Source: Hymenopus coronatus (lineage: Eukaryota > Arthropoda > Insecta > Mantodea > Hymenopodidae). From it: a DNA stretch of 64,000 nt. The notes under the pieces are model-generated. The model searched no databases, was not told where the DNA came from, and saw only the letters and a list, made by a program, of their open reading frames with translations. Shown here one piece after another: positions 24,019-33,776 of this stretch (the first letter of the stretch is position 1; each line of letters starts with the position of its first letter). The translations under genes were made by a program, and so were the position numbers. Location: NCBI GenBank assembly GCA_030762935.1, contig CM060890.1, forward strand, positions 61,506,765 through 61,570,764. Reading direction: 5' to 3'.

Positions 24019-24854
24019 CATTCACACGAATTTCTCTACATCTCTGTAACAAATTATGGTTAATAAGCTTATTCTTTTATCAACTTCATGCCAATCGAGA
24101 TAATCGCTAGCGGAAAGAGTCTTATTACTTCTTTCCTTATAAGTCAAAAGGAAATAAACAAATACACCAGGCTAAACCGACAGTCAAATGTTTTAAATGG
24201 GATTGAAATCACATCATTTACGTGCTCAGTAGCTGAAAAGTTCCCGTATGAGAAAAGTATAAGTATTTTAAAACTGAAACATATTACAAGAAATATCTCA
24301 AAAACGGTCAACAGGATAAAAATGTACACGACATTAGTTGTGAGTTTTATTGATATCCACATTTTTGTGTAGTTAAATTTTTGTCTATCTCTTACGGATT
24401 ACTAGTTATGCAAAATTGAGTAAAAATCATCTAGAATAAACAGGTGATCATAGGCTATTCCCAGAAAAATCAAGATATATATTTTATTTGGCATGCAAGT
24501 ATTTTAAATACAAGAGATTTTGATTAAAATAGTTAGAGGCATTTCTGAGAAAATCAAAATTTTGAAAACTTTTTCCTGTAAAGGGTAGTTTGGGGTTGAG
24601 TTAGTTTCTTTAAAATCTTCGTGTCATATCCTTGGAAGATATTAAACTTAAATACCAAATTTGGTATTTAACGGACTTTTCGTTTTTGGGCTATGCTGCC
24701 CACACGGACAGTTTTTATAAAAATGCCTTTTTTTTTTTTTTTTTACATTCAGGGGGCTACAGAATGTGTATTTTCGTGAAATTTCTGTATCGAATTTTTG
24801 GGTACAATACGACAGTTTCTTTATACAGTATGTACTTAGTATGTGTAGAGAAAA
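24019..24854 (-). mobile_element. FB-rep copy 7 (R end left, L end right)
   Basis: Near full length. The R end is 'ccacattcacacgaatttct', the middle has 'gacagtcaaatgttttaaa', and the internal palindrome is at 24650-24672. The L end is 'cagtatgtacttagtatgtg'. A T18 run (24728-24745) replaces the usual A-rich spacer next to the microsatellite position, and the CA tract is nearly absent. Confidence 0.87.
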
Positions 24855-25014
24855 TAAAAATTATACAAATACAGGTTAATGTCTGGGAGAAATGTTTTTG
24901 TGAAATCTATGCGGATATCAAGGCCCGTTGGAGCTGTAACATTGATTGCTCACAATTAACTATCCATTTTCTTCCAAATAATGCACATATTATGTTACTG
25001 ATAAGAAACATTTA

Positions 25015-25965
25015 GGAGTTAAGTTGTATAAGCAAATGTAGATACATTTTGGGGACCTTTTTACCTTCCCTCTTTTATCAACTTTCGTCAATTGGGTTAA
25101 ACTGCTGCGTTAAAATTTAGAAACGTTATGAAATTAAACACTATTAGATTAAATACGGTGATGAAGATACTCAAAATTACAAGTCCATCATCTTATTCTA
25201 ACTACATCATAAGAGAACCACTTCGTTTAAACAACTTACAGAAAGACAGCTTTGTGTGAACCCAGTTCATTCACGGTATCTCTGGATTGTAAATTAATGC
25301 AATAAACATGCGCTCAGCAGGAAATACGGTACCCCGGAGCATATGCTTCCGTGCCACAAGCATTCTTGCTAATTTCGTTGAACAAAGTTGAAAACTACTA
25401 GAAGTGACTCATTGAAAAAACATTTTGCAAGAAATTAAGTTTTAAAAGTTTATATCAGCTTGACCCGAGCTTCTGGTGTTCTCCTTAACCACGCTGACAT
25501 TTGGCGGCATAAATGAGGAATAAAAAGTACAGTGAAAGTGTGGGAGGAGCTTCGCCTGTTCTATAAACAGATGAGAGCACAGAAGACAATTCAATGTACT
25601 GCTAAATATTTTGCAGAAGCTAAAAAGCATAGTGGAGTGCATGAAAATGTTTGGTTTCCCATAGTGCTTTTCGTTTCATAATTTTGGCATAAACTGAGAT
25701 GTTTTCCACTAGCCTGGTGTAAACCAATTTCTTATTATGATTCAATTCAAATCCGATATACAGGCATTAGCATATGAACGAAAATCAGGAGTGACGAAGA
25801 AAGGGATTGCGGAAAGTTTTCACCTGAGTGATTGGGAGGCGTTCCTCGCAACAAGGTACACACCATCCCGTCCCCTATTGGTTTATTGTCAAGCGTCTGG
25901 CACTTAGACATTAACCTATGGACACCGTGCGGCTTCAGAGAAGAAAAAGGGGGAATAAAGCTCTA
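25015..25965. other. Unassigned stretch
   Basis: No gene is supported. A 66-codon minus frame at 25442-25642 is unrecognised. The region is slightly GC-richer from 25260 to 25600 and from 25790 to 25950, which may mark fragments of unknown elements. Confidence 0.35.
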
Positions 25966-26500
25966 ACGATTTTGGTTAAAATATCGCATATTACAGATAT
26001 TTACCTGACAAATAATATGTACTATGTCTTGAATTTTCTGGGAATAGCCTCTGAAGACTCTGGATGAGTTTAACAGAATTTTGCATAACTGCTAAACCAT
26101 AAGAGATGGAGAAAAACTTACCACACAAAAACGTAGAGGACATTATAACACACACTTTATGTTATATATATATATATTTATTTTCGTGGAGTTGATCGTT
26201 CTTGAAATATTCCTTGTCATTGGTTTCAACTTTGAAAAACTTATTATTTTCTCATACAGGCATTTGTCAACTCCTATCCATATATACAAACAAAGGAACT
26301 TCAGTCACATAGCAACCAGCTTTTGACTATCACTTCAACCTATGGTACTCCCTTATTTCGCTTCTACTTACAAGGAAGCAAGTAATAAGACTATTTCTGC
26401 TCATTGTTTCTCGATTAGCATGAAGTAAATAGAGGCGTACGCTTTTTAACAATTTGTTGGAAATATGTAGAGAAATTCATGTGAATGGAACACATCAGAT
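25966..26500 (+). mobile_element. FB-rep copy 8, R half only
   Basis: It begins abruptly at 'ctctaacgattttggttaaa', the middle of the repeat, and continues to a complete R end (gtgaatggaacacatcagat), followed by a T23 run. The whole L half is missing. A (TA)n tract is expanded at 26166-26180. Confidence 0.85.
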
Positions 26501-26779
26501 TTTTTTTTTTTTTTTTTTTTTTTTTGTGTTTGAGGAATGCCTGCTTTACCAACCGATCGTATCTGGCGTGTGCTTGAAATTTTGCATATAGACAGCGTTA
26601 AAGCAGTTCGCCTGATCTTTAGTCGATAACTTGGTATCCTGCACCTCACGCATCGAAGTCCAAAGGTCGTACAAACAATGTTATGAGGATGTATTCTATT
26701 ATCAAAGGAAAGGACGTGCGGGTAAGCCAAGTTTAAATTAAGAAACGATTAACAGAGTCCATGAACATTTTATAGAGCC

Positions 26780-27065
26780 CTTATTTATGGACGCTCTTTA
26801 ACGGCTGCGGTACTCAGGGTCCCATTGTGTTTTGGGCGTGAAAGAACGCTTAATTTTGCTCAGATGCCTCTTCATCAGGATTGAGGTTATTTTACATACA
26901 GTAAATCTACGCACGAGATCAACGGCTTTACTTCCCTTTCCAACGAAGTCATGCAAAGGCCTTTAACATCCGAAAAAAGAAATCCATGACCTCTGCTGGG
27001 TTTGAACCCACGACCTTGAGAACTAGAGCTAGCATGTTATCTACCTCTAGACCACGGAGGACGGC
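26780..27065 (-). mobile_element. tRNA-derived SINE, family S2, long copy
   Basis: On the minus strand it has an A-box-like GGTCTAGAGGTAGATAAC region and the B box GGGTTCAAACCCAGCAGAGG. The 3' body is shared with 29725-29939 (cgcccaaaacacaatggg; agagcgtccataaataa). It extends about 70 bp more in the middle than the second copy. It abuts the transposase pseudogene downstream. Confidence 0.7.
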
Positions 27066-27069
27066 TAGT

Positions 27070-27470
27070 TAGTTGCAGATGCCAACATCAAGAGTGGAGG
27101 ACTGTGCAAGCAGCAAATGAACTATTCTCATACAAACTGCAACCGGCACAAAAACTGTTGCATGATGATCCAGCAATTATGGTAGCGTTTTGTGAGAATT
27201 GCATGGTTATTATCGAAGAGGTTAATCCTACAGTTCACATAGAAGGAGGAACAGAATTCATTTTACAACAAGATGAAGAGCCTCCACTTTGACTTACGAA
27301 TGACCTTGGGTGCCTCAATCGTCACATGTCAGGAAGGTGGATCGTTCGTGCAATAGCCGCCGACAACACCTTCATACTCCTGACCTTACAGTGTATGATT
27401 TCTTCCCGCAGGATTATATCAAGAATAATGTTTACATTCCTCCCCTTCCAGCGACGTTGACGGAATTCAG
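27070..27470 (+). pseudogene. Tc1/mariner superfamily (IS630-like) transposase fragment, internally deleted and frameshifted
   Basis: An N-terminal part reads KLLHDDPAIMVAFCENC, typical of the segment just after the helix-turn-helix domain. A DDE part follows, reading FILQQDEEPP (second catalytic Asp in QQD) and LNRHMSGRWIVR. After a frameshift near 27350 it reads TPDLTVYDFF with YIKNNVYIPPLPATLTEF, where the third catalytic Asp lies in PDLT..DFF. The stretch carrying the first catalytic Asp and about 70 further residues is missing between CENC and EGGTEF, and an in-frame stop follows PPL at 27290. The family normally has about 340-400 residues. This is a dead fragment, flanked by SINEs on both sides. 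Confidence 0.75.
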
Positions 27471-27712
27471 AAGTTGGTCAAGTGCTTAGATCACTCGCCT
27501 CTCACCATGCCGGCCCGCTTTCGATCCCTGGCAATCGCATGTGCGATTTGTGATGAACAAAGCGGCGCAGGGACGGGATTTCTCAGAGTTCATCGGTTTC
27601 CCCCGTCGTGCCCCGCATTCCACCATGTCTCTGTCATCATTCCATGTATTATCAGTGTCATCACATGCGGTGTAATAGTAAAATCGGGAGTTAAACACTA
27701 TAACAAAAACAG
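27465..27712 (+). mobile_element. tRNA-derived SINE, family S1
   Basis: It has the A-box-like TGCTTAGATCACTCGCCTCT and a decayed B box (TTTCGATCCC). The shared body reads 'gatttgtgatgaacaaagcg', 'cattccaccatgtctctgtc' and 'ccatgtattatcagtgtcat', ending in 'aaacactataacaaaaac'. It inserted next to the transposase fragment and is followed directly by FB-rep copy 9. Confidence 0.78.
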
Positions 27713-28558
27713 ATCAGCTCAATTCACATCACTTCCTCTGCATCTCTGTAACAAATATTTGATAATATGCTTATTATTCAATCCATTTAATGCTATAACA
27801 TTAGCAGAAACGGTCTTATACTTAGTTCCTTTATAAGTAGAAGAGATAAAAGAATACATTAGGGTAAAGCGACAGTCAAATATTTTAAAATGTAGTTACT
27901 ATGGGATTGAAATCCGTTTCTTTGCGTGGCCAAGCGTTGACAAGTATCGTATAAGTTTAAGATTTTAAACCTGAAATCAATATCAAGGAATTCTCGAAAA
28001 CGGCCACTCTACGAAAAGAAAAATTAAAATGGCCTAAACTATGAATTTTCGCGATCTAAATTTTTGGTGTAGTCTCTGCCTATGTTTCACTGTTTACCAG
28101 TTATGCAAAATTCAATAAAATCATCCAGAATAAAGAGGTATTTAGAGGCTATTCCCAGAAAATTCAGGATATACATTTTATTTGGCATGTAAATATCTTA
28201 AGAAATTTTAATAAAAAATAGTAATTTTTTAGAAAATCAAAATTATCAACATTCTTCCATGTAAACGGTAGTTTAGGGTAGGGGGGGGTTTCTTGAAAAT
28301 CTTCATGTAGCATCCTTGGAAGATACCAAACTTAAATACCAAGTTTGATATTAAATATTGATTGATATTTTTTCGTTTTTGAGCTATGCTCTCCAGAGAC
28401 GCCCACACACACTGACACACGCACATTTTTTCTAGAAATGTATTTTTTGATTCAGAAAGACTCAAAACTTGTATTTCTGATGAAATCTTAGTATAAAATG
28501 TCTGGGTGCAATACAATACCTTCTCTATACACTATGTACACAGTGCGTGTAGAGAAAG
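27712..28558 (-). mobile_element. FB-rep copy 9 (R end left, L end right)
   Basis: Near full length. The R end is weak (caattcacatcacttcctct), with clear middle blocks and an internal palindrome at 28325-28355. The L end has ctatacactatgtacacagt, then gtagagaaag. A G-run (28282-28290) sits at the usual C-rich position. Confidence 0.87.
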
Positions 28559-28559
28559 T

Positions 28560-29720
28560 AAAAATTGAGAAGGTCATTATCGCAGCCATAGAGAATGTCT
28601 CAATGCCCAGCGAACTTTTATGACTGGTTGGTAAGGGAGCCATTTTCTGCATAAACAATCTCTCACCTGATAAGAATTGGTAATTAAAAGTACAACACAA
28701 AACTTTTCTCTTTCAAATGGTGGTATGACACTTTAGTTACATCAAGTATTGGTAAAAATAAATCCAAACGTAAATGTCCAATGATTTGTAGAAATCCTGT
28801 ATAGTCAGAAACATTGGGGACATAGCAGAACACCTCGCCATCTTCTGCAGCATTATGAATGCGAAAAGTGCCCGTCGGATTGCCGATAGTACATACATAA
28901 GCCGCTGAAAGGGCCAACAAATAAAAGTTTATCGAATTTATCGTGTATTGTGCATACGATAGCCGTGAATTATATTCCGCACAAAAACAAACTAGCTCGT
29001 ACAATGTAAACAGATTACTTAGATATAAAGCGCCTGTGATCCTACACATATATAAATTGTTTTCATCGTCTATATGTGAAGAATGTTTCCGCTAAGTTTG
29101 GTCGTATCTTTAAGTTACAACCTGTATAAATTCCATTACGTTATTGCTTCAACAGCCTCTCTTCTCAAGAAATGTTTGTTTTGCTGAAAGCTGGTACTAA
29201 AATACATCAATCGGGTAGTTTTTCGCCACAAATGTTTGTGCTATATGTTAAAAATGCTGAAGAAATATGGCAGAAACTGGTGAAAAGTAGAACAGTGAAT
29301 GTAGTGGATATTTTTACAGCAGCAGCTATATACCCGAGATATTCTTTATGAGAGAGACTTTGACGTATAAAAGTCGTATACCTTAAGAGAGTGAGAGAGA
29401 GCGAGATAGACAGGTAAGGAGAGGGAGAGACAGAGTTGAAAACATATTTGTTTTGCATTTGGAATAGGTGCATTCTATTCTCCGTTCTTTTTATGTTGGT
29501 TGCAATATCGCAATAGTATTTTTTATTTATTTTGTTTAATATTTCTTCAAAACGGTTTGCAAACTTAAACCAATAGTCATTTAGGGTTAATCTTGACTCA
29601 TTTTGGCCAACTTTAAACGTATTCTAAGAAACCAACACAAACAAATGAGTGACGTTAAACAACGAGTGCTTGAAATTTAACAGCTGTTAGCTGATTATGT
29701 TCTGGTAATATGGAAATGAA
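28560..29720. other. No supported gene; one unusual 121-codon frame
   Basis: A minus-strand frame (28684-29049) is hydrophobic and contains EVFCYVPNVSDY, which weakly recalls the N terminus of phosphatidylinositol synthase. I do not call it as a gene. A GA-rich purine tract lies at 29388-29435. The rest is featureless. Confidence 0.35.
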
Positions 29721-29724
29721 ATTT

Positions 29725-29939
29725 TATTTATGAACGCTCTTTAACTGCCTCTCATTCTATATTGGGCGTGAAAGACCGCTTAATTTTCATCATTCATTTT
29801 CATCTACGACACTTCCCTTCCAAAGGAAGCCATACCCCCCCCCCCAAAAAAAAAAAAAACTATCGTACTCCACCGGGTTTGAACCCGTGACCTTGAGTAT
29901 AGAAGTTAATATGGTAACCACTACACCAAGGAGGGTGGC
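29725..29939 (-). mobile_element. tRNA-derived SINE, family S2, short copy
   Basis: On the minus strand it has the head CCTTGGTGTAGTGGTTACCA (A box) and the B box ACGGGTTCAAACCCGGTGGA. A T13-G10 homopolymer junction follows, and the body shared with 26780-27065. The head is better preserved than in the longer copy. The T/G run probably reflects slippage. Confidence 0.78.
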
Positions 29940-30064
29940 ATACATAGTGGTGTAAACTACTACAGTTTAGGTAAAATTATTACAAACGCGAACTTGTAAA
30001 GTGTGGGTGGGAAGTAAATTATCAACAGAATGACAGCAGTTACACAATATTAAATCAAAATAGG

Positions 30065-30200
30065 ATTCCGGTTAACTCAGTGATTTATTTCGTGGCTCCC
30101 GTGCTGAGGTCCCGTGGTTCGATTCTCGTACTAAACTCGGAGAGATCCCTGACAATTGCATTGAGGAATGTTTGTTACATCTTGCAACAAGGATGACATC
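30065..30200 (+). mobile_element. tRNA-derived SINE, family S6
   Basis: It has an A-box-like GGTTAACTCAGTGATTTATT and a good B box GTGGTTCGATTCTC 42 bases on, followed by a non-tRNA body. Only one copy is recognised in the window, so the 3' limit is approximate. Confidence 0.5.
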
Positions 30201-30873
30201 ATTGTTTACGTAGCATAAATCTATTGGCAGAGAAGCAGACTTACCTCTTATCAGCTGGTTGTATGAATCTTCCCGAATTTAGCTCTGTGAAGTACTCTTA
30301 TGGTCTAACGTGATTCAGAGATCTCGGTGAAAGCTGTAGACCTCCTCATCTTCACCTTAGTATCGAAGGCACCACCTTAGAAATGGGTCCATCATCGTCG
30401 TTGGAATGAGCCAACCACGTAGGTCATCGACAATGTGGGGAACGTTAGAAACGAAATAACGATATTATATCAAAGTTTCTTCTGAAACAGAAATGAAAAC
30501 CAAATATAAAATGTATGTTATCATCGAATATAGCAGTATAGATGCTGCCAAACTAGATGCTTCTCCAAGAGTCGAATTACGTCGGTGGATAAAACAATCA
30601 CAAATATGCAACTTTATTATATATCTATGTATTTGCTAATTTCAATGCGTTGACTTTAAGTAACGCAAAGATAATGAAAATAAATTATATAATGTAACTA
30701 ATAAACATTATGTTACTGTACTTCTATTATTATCTCTTCTAGTTTTAGCAGGAGCTATCACCCACTATACATAAACCTACTATAAAATAAATTCTATGGA
30801 TAAAGGATGATTTAAAATAGGAATATAATTCCTAAGTTTTAAAATGTTAAAAAAGCCATTACATACAGTGAAG

Positions 30874-31078
30874 CTAGGACATCTATTTCTAACACGTGCT
30901 CCACTTGGTCATGGTGTAGATGGAGTTCCCTGGACGCGCATTTCAGCAACCTTCGTTGCCATCCTCTTGCAAGTTAGCAGACGTCTGCTAACCTGCAAGA
31001 GGGTTGCTGAAACGCGCGTCCAGGGAACTCCATCTGCACCATGACCAAGTGGAGCACGTGTTGGAAATGGATGTCCAG
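30874..31078. repeat. Near-perfect 205-bp fold-back palindrome
   Basis: The left arm is 30874-30982 and the right arm 30983-31078. The centre is the perfect palindrome AGCAGACGTCTGCT with no loop. The arms differ by only a few substitutions and one 12-nt insertion in the left arm (around 30949-30962). The composition (CCCTGGACGCGC, CACTTGGTCATGG) is much GC-richer than the surroundings. It could be a fold-back element, a MITE that is almost all TIR, or a hairpin-RNA source. The 66-codon frame across it is a by-product. Confidence 0.93.
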
Positions 31079-31383
31079 ATTTGAACAAAAGTGAACATAA
31101 TTCTTAACGTTAATATAATCCTTAATAATATGTATATAATAGTCTTAAAGCCGTATTATTTACTTAACTAAACCTTAAAAGATGTTTAAACGCAAGAGGT
31201 GGAGATGTAATTCTTTATTAACATTTATTTTGATTTTTTGGACATCCATTCCATTACTTGAAGTTGATAATTGAACAATACAATAAAGATATTAACACGA
31301 ATTCTAATTACATCTGAAGATGTATTTCATTCATGAACAATTCCTAGCATGGATGAACAGCATATCCATGTAATAATGTGTTA

Positions 31384-31385
<2 letters not shown>

Positions 31386-31415
<30 letters not shown>

Positions 31416-31420
31416 GTTAT
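31386..31420. repeat. (ATT)n microsatellite
   Basis: About ten ATT/TTG-type trinucleotide units in a row. Confidence 0.9.
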
Positions 31421-32175
31421 TACTGCATGATTACGAAATGCGCCTGGTAAACCAACAATGTTATTGAATGAACTATTGTCCTTTTCATTAATATTACCAC
31501 GACTACTATTAAGTTAATCATACCAAGAGATTGACAGTTTTCCCTCCAATTATATATACTACGAAGAAAGCAACAATGCAATCAAGTGGCTAAGATTATC
31601 CACAATATAACTTATATTTTGAGATAGTGAAACTATGTACACATTTGCTTACTAAGCTAAAAAGACCCATTCTTAAATGATTGCATCCGAGTGTACGTGT
31701 ATGCAATATCATGTATGGCCAATAGGCTCATGCAAAGGATAATTATAAATACCTTTGTTAACAATGTCAATAGATATATCTTTACTACCGTTTTACCTCG
31801 TTTACGCTTCACTAGATGGTCTATCTATTGTTGACCATAATTAATTGTATTCTTGTTCAGAGTTTCAGCATTTAATTCAGGCTTATAGTACCAATTCTTT
31901 AGCTGTTATATTACATTTCAATTGTTTCCACTTGTTAGGATTTAACATTATTTCAAAGTTAACACATGCTGGTACTTATAAAGTTCGTCGATGATTGGTT
32001 TAAGTTCCTAGGGTGTGAATTTAATTTTGAATAATAATAAATAAATACAGTTAATATCTATATTTACGAGATCTTTGTGAATAAGTCATTTAGAAAAGTT
32101 GTTTTATATGACACATATTATGATATATTGAATACTAGCAAACTACTAAATACTAACAATTTAGTGAGCAGACTT

Positions 32176-32231
32176 ATCACATTATTATTATTATTATTAT
32201 TATTATTTTATTATTTTATTATTATTATTAA
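32176..32231. repeat. (ATT)n microsatellite, interrupted
   Basis: ATT units interrupted by two ATTTT steps. A TAATAG-rich flank follows. Confidence 0.9.
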
Positions 32232-32499
32232 TAGTAATAGAATTAAATAAGACTTTTTTTTGTTAAAATTGTTAAACTTATTTGCTATACAATAGACTTT
32301 TTTTGTTATCGTAATAAAAATGTTAAAATCATTGTTCCTACGAGATCTTCTACTTCTTCGGAATATTCTGTAACAGATTGTCCTGTTGGATTACACACCC
32401 AACGGACCTACAAGCCATTGCATGGTTGGATACCATATCCAGGATGGGTGATATAACCAAACGTGTAATATGATGAAGAAGGCAATTAAATGTAGTGAT

Positions 32500-32665
32500 G
32501 AAATGGATTATAAAAAATTAGCGGAACAAATTATCCAAGCCAGCATTCGTCTATCAGGCCAAGGAAAACCTAGAAAAACTTCGGTTACAATGATCGGACT
32601 CGGAGGTTTGAACCCAGGACCTCCTGAATGGGGCCACAATCGTTACTAGCTGAGCCCACCGTTAA
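32500..32665 (-). mobile_element. tRNA-derived SINE, family S7
   Basis: On the minus strand it has A-box-like GGGCTCAGCTAGTAACGAT and B-box-like TGGGTTCAAACCTCCGAG. The non-tRNA body contains 'ccttggcctgatagacgaat' and ends near A/T-rich DNA. Single copy in this window. Confidence 0.62.
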
Positions 32666-32669
32666 GTCC

Positions 32670-33768
32670 TATAATTTTACCTACATAATAAACTGTTTGC
32701 TTTTTAGAGGAAAATAGCTCTTTATAGTATATTTTATTTATAAATTTCACGAACACATTACTAGATACCAAAACCTTCTTGGATAGCATTTCAGCTATGT
32801 AAACAAATTAATACAAGCAGTCAATATGAAACCAAAATAATATTTTGAGACGCAATAATACTTTGAGCTATGTGTCTGAAAGAGTTTAGGAGCAGAAGTG
32901 TTCTTTTATAAGTGTTTTATAAAAGTATACATGAAAGAGTATTTATTTTAATTGCAGTTTTCATATATTGATTGCTATCAACTGCAGGATAGTGAAGACC
33001 TTATTTGGTGATATAATAAAAAAAACAATAATCGAGATTAAAAAGAAAGAACGTGAACATGAAAAATCTAAGAAAAACATGTACACATATAGCATCTTAA
33101 ATATTGACAAACATAAAATGATTTCGATGCATTACTGTGCCTTATTATGCTAAGCCAAGAACAGTTAAGAAATATAAATAAACACACACCAATCGCAAGC
33201 TAAAAAAGATAACGTTATACATAAACTATCACCGCTGTTTAGCTTTCTTACTCCCTTTCTTCACTACTATCAGTCTCAAATCTCAGCTTCTCACCATAAG
33301 TATATATTCATTTAACTCTTCCACATCTTTCGTGTCTGCCAGTAGTGCCCAACATCCCCACACTGACCATTTAAAGTGGTAAAAGATCGCGGTAAAACTT
33401 TTCCTTTCATTCCTCTGTAGCGCTATATTTTGCCAAGATATGCACACACGACTCTTCGTGGCTAATATCAAATGGGACAGACTTGCATACAATTTTCATT
33501 AGTAACTTATTCATCCGCCGTGCTCCTATCTAAACCTTTTAAATTGCGAGCCTCTACTTAATGAGTATGATGCATGTTTTGATGTATAGCTCCATAGCCC
33601 ACTGCTGATTTTACCACAATGTGTAATTATTTCTTTCCTGTTTTTCAATTTCACAAAGAGGATTCTTTATTTTTGTCTAAACACTCCGTGTATTTCCCTG
33701 CCCCAATTTTAGTACAATAGCGAATACTACTTGTCGATAACTAAACGCTATAATACTTAGGTATAATA
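32670..33768. other. Unassigned AT-rich stretch upstream of the hAT element
   Basis: Short chance frames only. The 61-codon frame at 32968-33153 and the 69-codon minus frame at 33283-33492 carry no recognised motif. Confidence 0.4.
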
Positions 33769-33776
33769 GTCTAGAG
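33769..33776. repeat. Target-site duplication of hAT element, left copy
   Basis: GTCTAGAG, identical to 36273-36280. Confidence 0.93.

Noticed and set aside
25966..26730. Remains of a transposase in the block at 26530-26730, which has a 94-codon minus frame
   Set aside because: I compared it with Tc1/mariner N-terminal motifs and found no convincing agreement.
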